Shown here in pieces: positions 1 to 7,937 of a stretch of DNA of 16,123 nucleotides. How positions within the stretch are numbered: position 1 is the first letter of the stretch; each line of letters starts with the position of its first letter. The notes under the pieces are model-generated. The model was not told the origin of the DNA, made no database searches, and saw only the letters and a program-made list of their open reading frames with translations. Origin of the DNA: Actinomycetes bacterium. GTDB lineage: Bacteria > Actinomycetota > Acidimicrobiia > Acidimicrobiales > RAAP-2. The DNA is taken from positions 1 to 16,123 of the forward strand of contig JAJXTB010000056.1 in assembly GCA_021784205.1 (NCBI GenBank), written 5' to 3'. The translations under genes were made by a program, and so were the position numbers.

Positions 1-1055
1 ATGCGGTTCTCCGTCAGCGTTCCGGTCTTGTCGGTGCAGATCACGTTGACTGACCCGAGGGTCTCGACGGCCACGAGCTTGCGCACCAGCGCGAGACGCT
101 CGGTCATGCGCCGCGCCCCGAGGGCCAGGGCCACCGTGATCACCGCCGGGAGTCCCTCGGGGATGGCGGCCACCGCGAGGCTGACCGAGGTGAGGAACAT
201 CTCTCGCGCTGCGACGCCGCGGACCAGGCCCACAACGAAGACAAGCGCGCAGATGGCGATGGCCCCGAGCGCCATCAACCGCGCCAGGGAGCTCAGACGC
301 GACTGCAGGGGCGTAGGCAGCTGCGTGCGCGCCGTGAGCAGGTCGGCAATGCGGCCGAGTTCGGTCTGCGCACCCACCGCGACGGCCACGCCGACGCCGC
401 GCCCGAAGGTGACCGCCGTGCCCTTGAAGGCCATGTTGCGCTGCTCGGCCACGAGACGCAACCCGGGGGCCAGCGCGTTCACCGACTTGAGGACGGACTC
501 GGACTCGCCGGTGAGCGCAGCCTCGGCGACACGTAGCGACCTCACTTCGATCAGGCGCAGGTCCGCCGGGATAATGGCCCCCGCTGACAGCTCCACGACG
601 TCACCGGGCACGACGTCGCTCGAGCGCACCGCACGCGACTGGCCACCGCGGCGCACGATCGTGGCGTGCTCGTCCATCTCGCGCAGCGCCTCGAGGGCGC
701 GCTGGGCGCGATACTCCTGGACGAATCCCACGACGCCGTTGAGCACGACGATGGCCGCGATCACGATGGTGTCGGCGACCTCGCCGGTGATCGCGGTCAC
801 GATGCCGGCGATAGCGAGCACCAGCACCATGGCGTTGGTGAACTGGCCCAGCAGCAACAGCACGGGCGACGGGCGAGATTCCTGGGCGACCTGGTTCGCC
901 CCGAAGCGGACGACGCGTCGTCCCACCTCGTCATCGTCGAGGCCGCGCTCGGGATCGACACCGAGCCGGGCGAGGAGATCGGATGTCTCGAGACTCCAGG
1001 GCTGGTCCACGGCCCCCTCGGAGTCGTCGACGTCGCGACCTCGTCCGCGCGTCAT
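1..1055 (-). CDS. Type II (Ca2+-type) cation-transporting P-type ATPase, N-terminal part, cut by the window edge
   Basis: This is the first 351 residues of a membrane cation pump; the family is usually about 900 residues, so the nucleotide-binding domain and later membrane helices lie outside the window. Visible in order are a cation-ATPase N-terminal domain (about 18-75), helices M1-M2 (about 64-110), the actuator domain with the TGES dephosphorylation motif at 182-185, helices M3-M4 with PEGLPA at 299-304, and the phosphorylation motif DKTGTLT starting at D342. PEGLP in M4 and the ETLG...ICTDKTG run are typical of SERCA/PMCA-like type II pumps, so Ca2+ (or Mn2+) efflux is the likely role, but the ion is inferred. 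The ATG at 1055-1053 lies 4 bp after the stop of the YqhA-like gene, which suggests co-transcription. Confidence 0.93.
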   Translation of the reverse strand, partial: MTRGRGRDVDDSEGAVDQPWSLETSDLLARLGVDPERGLDDDEVGRRVVRFGANQVAQESRPSPVLLLLGQFTNAMVLVLAIAGIVTAITGEVADTIVIAAIVVLNGVVGFVQEYRAQRALEALREMDEHATIVRRGGQSRAVRSSDVVPGDVVELSAGAIIPADLRLIEVRSLRVAEAALTGESESVLKSVNALAPGLRLVAEQRNMAFKGTAVTFGRGVGVAVAVGAQTELGRIADLLTARTQLPTPLQSRLSSLARLMALGAIAICALVFVVGLVRGVAAREMFLTSVSLAVAAIPEGLPAVITVALALGARRMTERLALVRKLVAVETLGSVNVICTDKTGTLTENR

Positions 1056-1059
1056 CGCC

Positions 1060-1626
1060 TCACGAGTCGCCGCCGGGATGCTCTCTCGTAGAGAAGCGTA
1101 GGTAGAACGTCAGCGCACCCACCACCAGGGCGACGCCCATGCCCAAGTAGAAAGTCTGCTGCGCGTCGCGGAAGTCGACGACAACGTCGACGAAGGCGAC
1201 CGACACCACGAGGATGATCATCGCGATCACCCTGGCCTTGAGATCGTTGAGATCGCGCATCTCCAGCCACGCCGGCAGTCCGTGGCCATCCGGTCCCACG
1301 TCGACTTTGCTGATGAAGAGCTCGTAGAAGCCCACGCCGGCGATCAACATCGTCGCGCCCACGAGGAACAAGTCAATGACGAGCATCAGCAGCCCTACCC
1401 GGTTTCCAACCGGGAAGGGGTGGCGCAGGACGTTCACAACCACGTCGATGAACACGGCGGTCCCGTAGAGGAACGAACCCGCGGCCGCGGCCACGAGGAC
1501 GATGACCGGCACCAGGACCATGCGCCGCGTGGCGAGCAGTCCCCACTCCAGCGCGTTCTCGACGCGCGCGCCACGTTGACGGACGTGGCGCGCCACCTCG
1601 GAGTTATGTCTCGATGACGAGTCCAT
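1060..1626 (-). CDS. YqhA / UPF0114 family integral membrane protein
   Basis: A 188-residue membrane protein of the YqhA (UPF0114) family, whose function is not established. Hydrophobic segments lie at about 35-60, 78-105, 132-150 and 160-180. The recognisable family stretches are the LRHPFPVGNRVGLLMLVIDL region (about 67-87) and the WLEMRDLNDLKARV region (about 120-133), the second on a loop between helices. The ATG at 1626 follows an excellent Shine-Dalgarno sequence (AAGGAGG about 7 bases upstream), which fixes the start. The stop is 4 bp before the P-type ATPase start, so the two are probably one transcript and may act together in ion or membrane homeostasis; that link is inferred from position only. 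Confidence 0.88.
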   Translation of the reverse strand: MDSSSRHNSEVARHVRQRGARVENALEWGLLATRRMVLVPVIVLVAAAAGSFLYGTAVFIDVVVNVLRHPFPVGNRVGLLMLVIDLFLVGATMLIAGVGFYELFISKVDVGPDGHGLPAWLEMRDLNDLKARVIAMIILVVSVAFVDVVVDFRDAQQTFYLGMGVALVVGALTFYLRFSTREHPGGDS

Positions 1627-1649
1627 ATCGGAGCCTCCTTCCTCCCCTC

Positions 1650-1680
1650 ACCGTAGGCCGGTCAGAGGGAGTGGCGACAA
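1650..1680 (-). promoter_or_regulatory. Possible promoter for the YqhA-like / ATPase pair
   Basis: On the minus strand TTGTCG (1680-1675) and TACGGT (1655-1650) resemble -35 and actinobacterial TANNNT -10 boxes. The 19-bp spacer is long. The predicted transcription start would leave a leader of roughly 17 bases holding the strong AAGGAGG site. The 96-bp gap after the pspC-like gene shows no clear terminator, so read-through from upstream is also possible. Confidence 0.3.
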
Positions 1681-1722
1681 CCGAGTGGCCCGCCGCGAGC
1701 CGTGTGGGCGCGACGTCCTCTG

Positions 1723-2649
1723 CTAGTAGCCGCCAAAGGCGTTCGCGCGCTCGACGACGACCTGACCGATGCCGACCTGCGCGTCGAGGACCAGGTGCCC
1801 GGCCGTGGCCGCGTCGACGCCCGCGGGCACCTCGACGAAGCCGCCGTTCGAAAAGCCCATGGTCGGAAAGGACACCGCACCGATGCCCACGTGGGTGCGC
1901 AGGTCGACGACGACGCGGTTGGGCACCACGATCTCGAGCATCCCCACGCCGACCGTGGCCGTCACGTCGTAGCCGCGCGTCGGAAACCTGACTGCCGAGA
2001 GGTCGATGACCGAGCGTCCCACCGCGAGCGCGTAGCGGTGATCCACCTGGGCGAGCGAGGTCGGCTGCCAGAGCCGCTCGCCGGTGCCGCCGCGCAGCGG
2101 CACCCCCGAGGTGATCACGTAGAGTGCCACTGCCGCGACGAGCACGACGCCGAGGCTCACGATTCCGAACAGGAAGCGTGAGAGGATCCGTCGCAGCGTT
2201 CGTCCGCCGGGTGAGCGGATCGCCATGAACGCGAGCGCGGCGAGCAGCGCGATCCACAGTACCGCGATCGCGTTGCCCGGACCGTTGAAGTGGTGGCGGT
2301 TCGACACCACCACGATGATGGCGACGAGCACCGCGACGAGCAGGATCGACGACGAGCGCGTCATCGCGCGCAGCGACATCGGCGCCGCCGCAGCCTCGAC
2401 GCCCTCGCGGCGCGGCACGAGAACCCACATCGCCAGGTAGACGACGATGCCGATCCCCCAGAGGAAGGCGAGCACGATGAAGCCCACGCGCACGAGGTTC
2501 ACGTCCACGTCGAAGCGCTCGGCGAGGCCCCCGCAGACCCCGGCGACCAGGCGCGTCGACCGGCTGCGGTAGAGGTGTCGCCCCGGCTCTGCGGGTGGCG
2601 GGCCGTCTAGTGAGTGGTCGCTCGGTGGCTGCGCGGTGGTGTCGTCCAT
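1723..2649 (-). CDS. PspC-domain membrane protein with LiaF-like C-terminal domain
   Basis: A 308-residue envelope-stress protein. A PspC domain occupies about 27-80 (RSRSTRLVAGVCGGLAERF, then a membrane helix). Further membrane helices lie at about 100-116, 126-144 and 160-181. The C-terminal part (about 195-303) is a beta-rich domain of the LiaF / cell-wall-active-antibiotic-response (toastrack-like) kind, recognised by VGVGMLEIVVP and the repeat-like VGIGAVSFP and VGIGQVVVE. Such proteins commonly modulate a LiaRS-type two-component system, and this gene is divergent from a PspC kinase and LuxR-type regulator. Start choice is uncertain: ATG 2649 gives a typical PspC N-terminus but has a weak ribosome-binding site, while an in-frame ATG at 2685 (320 residues) has CAGGG 9 bases upstream. 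Confidence 0.85.
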   Translation of the reverse strand: MDDTTAQPPSDHSLDGPPPAEPGRHLYRSRSTRLVAGVCGGLAERFDVDVNLVRVGFIVLAFLWGIGIVVYLAMWVLVPRREGVEAAAAPMSLRAMTRSSSILLVAVLVAIIVVVSNRHHFNGPGNAIAVLWIALLAALAFMAIRSPGGRTLRRILSRFLFGIVSLGVVLVAAVALYVITSGVPLRGGTGERLWQPTSLAQVDHRYALAVGRSVIDLSAVRFPTRGYDVTATVGVGMLEIVVPNRVVVDLRTHVGIGAVSFPTMGFSNGGFVEVPAGVDAATAGHLVLDAQVGIGQVVVERANAFGGY

Positions 2650-2688
2650 AGGGCCACGGTAGGGATCCTCGGCTCGGCGCGCCATAGT

Positions 2689-2738
2689 GGAAAACCCTGA
2701 TGGCACCCCCACCTCGCCGTCCGCGTTCAGGGTTCCCC
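2689..2738. promoter_or_regulatory. Inverted-repeat operator candidate between divergent PspC genes
   Basis: GGAAAACCCTGA (2689-2700) and TCAGGGTTCCCC (2727-2738) are inverted copies matching at 10 of 12 positions, with centres 38 bp apart. Similarity extends outward on each side: the minus strand reads TCAGGGTT then CCACTATGG, and the plus strand TCAGGGTT then CCCCTAGTG. Each arm therefore sits just upstream of a possible -10 box for its own gene. This is a natural target for the neighbouring LuxR-type regulator, but binding is inferred. Confidence 0.45.
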
Positions 2739-2798
2739 CCTAGTGACAGCGCGACGACGCCGTGGAAGACTTTGCCCAGTCCTCGAGAGGTGCCGATC

Positions 2799-4052
2799 AT
2801 GCCAGTCACCGTCGCCAGCCACCCCACCCTCGGCCTGGCCCAGCGCCCGTTTCGCCGTAGCGCGGCCGGCGCCGTCGTGGGCGGCGTCTGCGCCGGACTC
2901 GCGGTGCGCTTCGGCGTGCGCGAGCAGTCCCTGCGCCTGGCCTTCGCCATCGGGGCGCTCGTCGGCGGACTCGGACTCGTGCTCTACGTCCTGCTCTGGC
3001 TCTTCGTGGCCCGCTCGGGCGAGGACCGCTCCATCGCCGAGAACGTCAGCACCCAGCGCAAGATGAAGTGGGCCATGCCGCTCTTCGCGCTGATCGTGGG
3101 GGTCGTGGTCGTTTCGACGCTCCTCTCGCGCGGGACCTGGGTCCTCTCGGGCTTCGTCCCGTCGCTGATGGTGAGTTCCCTCGGGGTCCTCATCATCTGG
3201 TTCGGTGCGTCGGACGAGGAGCGGGCGTTCCTGCGCTCGCTCGCCGGCGCCACGCCCGGGCTCAGCGCGACGACCGTGCGCGGCTGGCGCGGTGTTCTGT
3301 GGCGCGTGATACCCGGGGTCATCCTCATCAGCGTCGGGTTCCACGTGCTCAACCACGTCGGGGGCGTCTGGAGCGCCGCCCTGCCGGCCCTGATCGGCGC
3401 CTTCGTCGTCATCGCCGGACTACTCGTGCTGCTCGCACCGTGGTGGCTGCGCACGGTGCGCGACCTCACCGTCGAGCGCCGCGAGAGGATGCGCATGCAA
3501 GAGCGCGCCGCGATGGCGACCCAGATTCACGACTCGGTCCTGCAGACCCTCACCCTGATCGAGCGCGCGGCGGCCAACGAGAGCGACGTCGTGCGCCTGG
3601 CCCGCGCCCAGGAGCGGTCGTTGCGCCAGTGGCTCTTCGATCCGAATGGGGCGTCGTCGCCCACCTCCTTCGCCACGCTCGCGGCCCAGATCCAGGCTGA
3701 CGTCGAGGACGCCTACGGCGTGCGCATCGAGCTGGTGGTGGTCGGCGACTGCGAGGTCGACGACCGAGCGCTGGCCCTGCTCGGCGCGGCCCGCGAGGCC
3801 ACGGTGAACGCCGCCAAGTGGTCGGGCGCTCCCTCGATCTCCCTCTACGCCGAGGTCGAGCCGGAGAGGATCTCGGCCTACGTGCGCGACCTGGGCCGGG
3901 GCTTCGACGTCGGGAACGTCGCGGCGGATCGCAAGGGCATCGAGCGCTCCATCCGCGCTCGCCTCGAGGCCGTCGGCGGACACGCCACGATCCGCACCGC
4001 GGTGGGAACGGGCACCGAGGTCGAGCTCGTCCTGGCTCGGAGCCTCTCGTGA
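2799..4052 (+). CDS. PspC-domain sensor histidine kinase (HisKA_3 type, LiaS/NarX-like)
   Basis: A 417-residue membrane sensor kinase. An N-terminal PspC domain (about 16-72) contains AAGAVVGGVCAGLAVRFGV and a membrane helix. Additional helices lie at about 91-109, 115-136, 167-187 and 192-214. The dimerisation/phosphoacceptor region has the HisKA_3 motif HDSVLQTL with H244 as the likely phosphorylated residue. A HATPase_c domain follows: N-box around E333-N337, the G1-like DLGRGFD at 364-370, and a glycine-rich GTGTEVEL near 403-410. ATG 2799 is preferred because GAGAGG precedes it and the PspC domain follows at once; the frame is open further upstream, but that part runs through the intergenic repeat. 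The stop overlaps the response regulator start by 4 bp, so the two form a cognate pair. The signal sensed is probably cell-envelope stress, by family analogy. Confidence 0.92.
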   Translation: MPVTVASHPTLGLAQRPFRRSAAGAVVGGVCAGLAVRFGVREQSLRLAFAIGALVGGLGLVLYVLLWLFVARSGEDRSIAENVSTQRKMKWAMPLFALIVGVVVVSTLLSRGTWVLSGFVPSLMVSSLGVLIIWFGASDEERAFLRSLAGATPGLSATTVRGWRGVLWRVIPGVILISVGFHVLNHVGGVWSAALPALIGAFVVIAGLLVLLAPWWLRTVRDLTVERRERMRMQERAAMATQIHDSVLQTLTLIERAAANESDVVRLARAQERSLRQWLFDPNGASSPTSFATLAAQIQADVEDAYGVRIELVVVGDCEVDDRALALLGAAREATVNAAKWSGAPSISLYAEVEPERISAYVRDLGRGFDVGNVAADRKGIERSIRARLEAVGGHATIRTAVGTGTEVELVLARSLS

Positions 4053-4696
4053 CGCCGACGGTCTTCCTGGTCGACGACCACGAGCTGATCCGCGCCGGCA
4101 TCCGCGCCGAGCTCGCGGGCGAGCTGACGATCGTCGGCGAGGCCGACGACGTCGACGTGGCCATCGAGATGATCCTTGAGCGAAGTCCCGACGTGGTGCT
4201 GCTCGACGTGCACATGCCACGCGGCGGCGGGCTGCGCGTGCTGCGCGAGGTGCACGCGAGCAGTCCCGCGATTCACTTCCTCGCGCTCTCGGTCTCCGAC
4301 GCGGCCGAGGACGTCATCGCGATCGTGCGCGCGGGCGCGCGCGGATACGTCACCAAGAGCATCTCGGGCGTCGACCTCGTCGACGCCATCCGCCGCGTCG
4401 GCGCAGGCGACGTCGTCTTCTCGCCACGCCTGGCCGGCTTCGTGCTCGACGCTTTCGCGAGCAGCGACCCGGCCGCCTACAGCGAGTCGGTGGTCGACGC
4501 CGAGCTTGACCAACTGACTCCGCGCGAGCGCCAGGTGCTGCGCCTGATCGCGCGCGGCTACTCCTACCGTGACATCGCGACCGAGCTGACCATCTCCATC
4601 AAGACCGTCGAGAGCCACGTCTCCTCGGTGCTGCGCAAGCTCCAGCTCTCCAACCGCCACCAGCTCACCAACTGGGCGAGCGAGCGCAACCTCTAG
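4049..4696 (+). CDS. NarL/LuxR-family response regulator (LiaR-like)
   Basis: A 215-residue response regulator and the partner of the upstream PspC kinase. The receiver domain (about 4-118) has the acidic pair D9-D10, the phosphoacceptor D53 in VVLLDVHMP, the switch residue S82 area and the conserved K103. The C-terminal LuxR helix-turn-helix (about 153-210) starts LTPRERQVLRLIARGYSYRDIA and contains IKTVESHVSSVLRKL. Translation starts at GTG 4049, overlapping the kinase stop as GTGA, typical of translational coupling. Likely targets are its own operon and the divergent PspC/LiaF-like gene, both next to the inverted repeat at 2689-2738. Its TAG stop shares the four bases CTAG with the stop of the convergent PrpB-type gene. 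Confidence 0.95.
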   Translation: MTPTVFLVDDHELIRAGIRAELAGELTIVGEADDVDVAIEMILERSPDVVLLDVHMPRGGGLRVLREVHASSPAIHFLALSVSDAAEDVIAIVRAGARGYVTKSISGVDLVDAIRRVGAGDVVFSPRLAGFVLDAFASSDPAAYSESVVDAELDQLTPRERQVLRLIARGYSYRDIATELTISIKTVESHVSSVLRKLQLSNRHQLTNWASERNL

Positions 4697-5592
4697 TCGC
4701 CGAGGCGAAAGTCGAAGACCGACTGGTCGAAGTGCGCGTAGGACTCGTAGTCGAGCAGCTCGTAGAGATCCTCGCGCGTCTGCATCTCATCGAGCAGAGA
4801 GCCGAATTCGCCCTCAGACGTAAGGACGTCGAGAGCGCGGCTGGCGGCGCCCATGGCCAGGCGCAGCAGCGACACCGGAAAGATCACCATGTCGACGCCG
4901 AGATCGTCGAGCTGGCGCACGCTGAGCGACTCGCCCTTGCCGAACTCGGTCATGTTGGCCAGGATCGGCACGTCGATCGCCGCGCGCACCGCGGCGAACT
5001 CCTCAGCCGAGAGCAGCGCCTCGGGAAAGATCGCGTCCGCGCCGGCCTCGACGTAGGCGCGGGCACGGAGAATCGTGGCGTCGAGACCCTCGAGCGCGCG
5101 CGCGTCGGTGCGCGCGACGATGAGAAAGTTGGGATCGCGCCGCGCGTCGCGGGCCGCGCGCACGCGCCGGGTCGCGTCCTCGAGCCCCACGACCGCCTTG
5201 CCGTCCAAGTGCCCGCAGCGCTTGGGATTGACCTGATCCTCCACGTGCAGCCCGGCGACGCCGGCGTCTTCGAGACTCTGGAGCGTGCGCGCGACGTTCA
5301 TCGGCTCGCCGAATCCCGTGTCGGCGTCGACGATCACGGGCAGGTCGGTCACCCGGGCGATCTGCTGGCTGCGCGAGGCGACCTCGCCCAACGTGGTCAG
5401 TCCCACGTCGGGCAGTCCCAGGTCGGCCGCGAGCATGGCGCCCGAGACGTAGACGCCCTCGAAACCCTTTTGCTCGATCAACATCGCCGAGAGGGGGTTG
5501 AACGCGCCGGGCAGCACGAGGATCTTTCCCGCGGCGAGGCGTGCGCGCAGCGCCGCGCGCTTCTGTCCCGGAGTCGTCGTCGCGTGCAGCAT
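4693..5592 (-). CDS. prpB: Methylisocitrate lyase-type enzyme (ICL/PEP-mutase family, PrpB-like)
   Basis: A 299-residue cytosolic lyase; E. coli PrpB is 296. PrpB splits 2-methylisocitrate into pyruvate and succinate. Seen here are the metal/substrate region VDADTGFG with D89 and D91, HVEDQ with E118, and the catalytic loop KRCGH with C126, the signature of the lyase branch rather than phosphonopyruvate enzymes. The C-terminus (about 250-299) has the helix region usual for PrpB. The ATG at 5592 overlaps the prpD stop by one base (TGATG), so it is translationally coupled to the dehydratase. Related enzymes cleave 2,3-dimethylmalate or decarboxylate oxaloacetate, so in this unusual context the true substrate could differ. 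It is the last gene of the minus-strand cluster and meets the response regulator tail to tail with a 4-bp overlap. Confidence 0.9.
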   Translation of the reverse strand: MLHATTTPGQKRAALRARLAAGKILVLPGAFNPLSAMLIEQKGFEGVYVSGAMLAADLGLPDVGLTTLGEVASRSQQIARVTDLPVIVDADTGFGEPMNVARTLQSLEDAGVAGLHVEDQVNPKRCGHLDGKAVVGLEDATRRVRAARDARRDPNFLIVARTDARALEGLDATILRARAYVEAGADAIFPEALLSAEEFAAVRAAIDVPILANMTEFGKGESLSVRQLDDLGVDMVIFPVSLLRLAMGAASRALDVLTSEGEFGSLLDEMQTREDLYELLDYESYAHFDQSVFDFRLGD

Positions 5593-7109
5593 CAGATGAT
5601 CCCGCGGGTGGGCGCGAGGCCCTCGAGCGCGCCGGGCGCCGCAAAGGTGAGCCCGGCGAGCTCCTCGCCGTTGAGCGAATCGAGGCGCTGGGCGACGTCG
5701 AGAAAGCGCTCGATCTCGGCCTCGTCGAGCACGTCGCGCGCGAGGTCGCGGAACTTCTCGATGTACTGCGCACGCGCGAAGGGCGCCGCGCCGAGGGGGT
5801 GCGCGTCGGGCACCGCGATCTCAGCGACGATTCTCGATCCGTCGACGAGGTGCGCCTCCAGGCGGCCGCCGAAGGCCCTCTCGGCCGGATCGAGTGAGAG
5901 ATAGCGACGGCTCCACTCGGCGTCCTCCACGGTGCGCACCTTGTGCCAGAGGGCAACGGTGTCGGGCCGCGTCGCGCGCGAGCGCGCGTAGGAATGCTCG
6001 TGGTGCCAGGTGCCGTCTTGCAGGGCGACCGCGAGGATGTAGGCGATCGAGTGATCCAGCGTCTCGCGCGAGGCGTGCGGGTCGCTCTTTTGCGGATCGT
6101 TCGCGCCCGAGCCAATCACCACGTGGGTGTGGTGCGAGGTGTGCAGGACGATCTCTTCGACGTTGGCGGGATCTCTCAGCTCGGGGTGTTCGACGTGCAG
6201 GCGCCGGGCCAGGTCGATCCAGGCCTGGGCCTGGTACTCGGCCGAGTAGGCCTTGGTGAAGGAGTCGAGGATCGCCCGCGTGGGCGCGCCGGGCTCGGGC
6301 AGGTCCACCTCGTAGGCGGCCGAGGGCCCGTCCAAGAGGACGGCGATCACGCCGTTGTCGCCCTCGTAGATCGGCGTCGGCGAAGTCTGGCCGCGCATCG
6401 CGCGATCCAGCGCCTCGATGGCGACCTTGCCGGCGAAGGCCGGCGCGTAGGCCTTCCAGGTCGAGATCTCGCCCTTGCGCGACTGGCGCGTGGCGGTCGT
6501 CGTGTGCAGGGCCTGGCCGATCGCGTGAAAGGTCACCTCGGGGGAGAGGCCCACCAGCGCGCCCAGTCCCGCGGCGATGGAGGGACCCAGGTGGGCCACG
6601 TGGTCGATGTGGTGACTGTGCAGGCTCACGCTGCGACACAGGTCAATCTGGACCTCGTAGGAGACCGCGATCGCGCGCGCCACGTCGGCGCCGCTGAGGC
6701 CGCGCTCGTGCGCGTGCTGGGCGAGGGCGAGTATCGCCGGGATGTTGTCGCCGGGGTGCGCGTACTCGGCGGCGAGGAACGTGTCGTGAAAGTCCAGCTC
6801 GCGCACCGCAACGCCGTTGGCCCAGGCGGCCCACTCGGGCGAGACGCGCACGCCGCCGACCCCGACGACGCTCGCGCCGGGCGCGTGAGGGTGGCGCAGG
6901 GCCATGTCGCGCGCGGCGGCCACGGGGGCGCGAGCCAGCGAGGCCGCGGCCACGGCGGCGTTGTCGATCACGCGGTTGATCACCATGTCGAGCACGTCGG
7001 CCTCGGGCGCCGGCGCGCTCGCCGCCAGTCGGGCCAGGCGGAAGGCCAGCTGGTCCTCGCGCGCGAGGGGCTCGTCGCTGCGATAGGTGCGCAACGCGTA
7101 GGTCGTCAC
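5592..7109 (-). CDS. prpD: MmgE/PrpD family dehydratase (2-methylcitrate dehydratase-like)
   Basis: A 505-residue cytosolic enzyme, close to the 480-500 usual for PrpD/MmgE. The family dehydrates 2-methylcitrate to 2-methylaconitate; some members instead decarboxylate cis-aconitate to itaconate. Recognised stretches are RELDFHDTF (103-111) followed by [10 protein letters not shown] (118-127), the conserved N-terminal helical core, and the [17 protein letters not shown] region around 220, which looks closer to MmgE-type proteins than to E. coli PrpD. GTG at 7109 is the start; it overlaps the iclR stop by 4 bases (GTGA). The pairing with prpB immediately downstream favours a methylcitrate-cycle-like dehydration. 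However, no methylcitrate synthase lies in the window, and CoA-transferase and HMG-CoA-lyase genes share the cluster, so the natural substrate is open. Confidence 0.88.
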   Translation of the reverse strand: MTTYALRTYRSDEPLAREDQLAFRLARLAASAPAPEADVLDMVINRVIDNAAVAAASLARAPVAAARDMALRHPHAPGASVVGVGGVRVSPEWAAWANGVAVRELDFHDTFLAAEYAHPGDNIPAILALAQHAHERGLSGADVARAIAVSYEVQIDLCRSVSLHSHHIDHVAHLGPSIAAGLGALVGLSPEVTFHAIGQALHTTTATRQSRKGEISTWKAYAPAFAGKVAIEALDRAMRGQTSPTPIYEGDNGVIAVLLDGPSAAYEVDLPEPGAPTRAILDSFTKAYSAEYQAQAWIDLARRLHVEHPELRDPANVEEIVLHTSHHTHVVIGSGANDPQKSDPHASRETLDHSIAYILAVALQDGTWHHEHSYARSRATRPDTVALWHKVRTVEDAEWSRRYLSLDPAERAFGGRLEAHLVDGSRIVAEIAVPDAHPLGAAPFARAQYIEKFRDLARDVLDEAEIERFLDVAQRLDSLNGEELAGLTFAAPGALEGLAPTRGII

Positions 7110-7930
7110 GGGATCCGCCGCGAGATGGCCGCGCTGGCGCGCTTGAGTTCCATGACCAGGGCGTCCACGTCGCGCGGAATGTCCTCGATCATCGAGGAGA
7201 GCTGGATCGCGGCGACCGTCTCGCCCTCGCGGTCAAAGACCGGCACCGCGATCGACATCGCCCCGGCCTCGCGTTGGCCCTGGCCGAAGGCGTATCCCCG
7301 CTCGCGAATCACGCGCAGGCTGTCGATGAACTCCTGGCGCCCGAGCACGAGCCCGCTCGCCAAAGGGACGTTGTCCACGCCCTCGAGCAGCGCCTCGAGG
7401 TCCTCGGGCGACAGGGCGGCCGCGAGCACACGCGCGCCACCCACCATCAGGGGCATCTGCTCACCCAGGGGCAGTTGGTAGCGCAGCGGCGGGTTGCTCG
7501 GCACGCGCAGCAACAGCACCTGGGTCAGCTCGTAGCGCACCGAGAGCGTCGAGGTGAGACCGGTGGAGGCGGTGACCTGCTGGAGGATCGGCTCGGAGAT
7601 CTGCACGAGGGGGTTGGTCAGACGGAACGTCGCGCTGTTGAGCAGCGAGCTGATCCCCAGGCGGTAGTCGAGGCCGTCGCGCTCGACGTAGCCGTGCTTG
7701 ATGAGAAGGTTCACGATGCGCTGCGTCGTGGCCAGGTGCAGCGACGCGGCGGTCGCGATCTCGGTAAGGCGCATCGGGGCGCGCCGCTCGCGCAGCACCC
7801 GCAGGATCACGAACGGCCGGTCGAGCGAGCGCAGGCCGCCGCTCGCGCCCTCGTCGGCCTCGGTCGCCTCGACGTCGGCGCGGGCCGAGGAGTCGCCGTT
7901 GGCCCGGCCCTTCGTGCGCGCGGTCGTCAT
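7106..7930 (-). CDS. IclR family transcriptional regulator
   Basis: A 274-residue DNA-binding regulator. After a polar, probably disordered N-terminus (1-33) comes a winged helix-turn-helix at about 36-92 ([11 protein letters not shown], then [22 protein letters not shown], then [12 protein letters not shown]). The IclR effector-binding domain runs from about 105 to 270, with the family-typical [22 protein letters not shown] near 221-242. The ATG at 7930 is chosen because AGGGG lies just upstream and the frame before it runs into the preceding gene. It sits 7 bp after the lyase stop and overlaps prpD by 4 bases, so it is co-transcribed inside the cluster. It is the obvious candidate to sense a pathway acid or CoA ester and control the cluster, possibly through the palindromes at the livH promoter; this is inferred. 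Confidence 0.94.
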   Translation of the reverse strand: MTTARTKGRANGDSSARADVEATEADEGASGGLRSLDRPFVILRVLRERRAPMRLTEIATAASLHLATTQRIVNLLIKHGYVERDGLDYRLGISSLLNSATFRLTNPLVQISEPILQQVTASTGLTSTLSVRYELTQVLLLRVPSNPPLRYQLPLGEQMPLMVGGARVLAAALSPEDLEALLEGVDNVPLASGLVLGRQEFIDSLRVIRERGYAFGQGQREAGAMSIAVPVFDREGETVAAIQLSSMIEDIPRDVDALVMELKRASAAISRRIP

Positions 7931-7937
7931 CGCACCC

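Noticed and set aside
1..1101. Long plus-strand open frame of 366 codons at the left edge
   Set aside because: Ser/Thr/Arg-rich and without family motifs; the opposite strand encodes a clear P-type ATPase with TGES, PEGLP and DKTGTLT.
1604..2950. 448-codon minus-strand frame through the PspC region
   Set aside because: Arg/Gly/Ala-rich low-complexity product, out of frame with the PspC/LiaF-like protein, and crosses the divergent promoter region.
4732..5904. 390-codon plus-strand frame opposite prpB
   Set aside because: Antisense shadow with biased composition; the reverse strand has the KRCGH lyase motif.
5943..7481. 512-codon plus-strand frame opposite prpD and iclR
   Set aside because: His/Arg/Gly-rich antisense shadow of high-GC genes; the minus strand has recognisable PrpD and IclR motifs.
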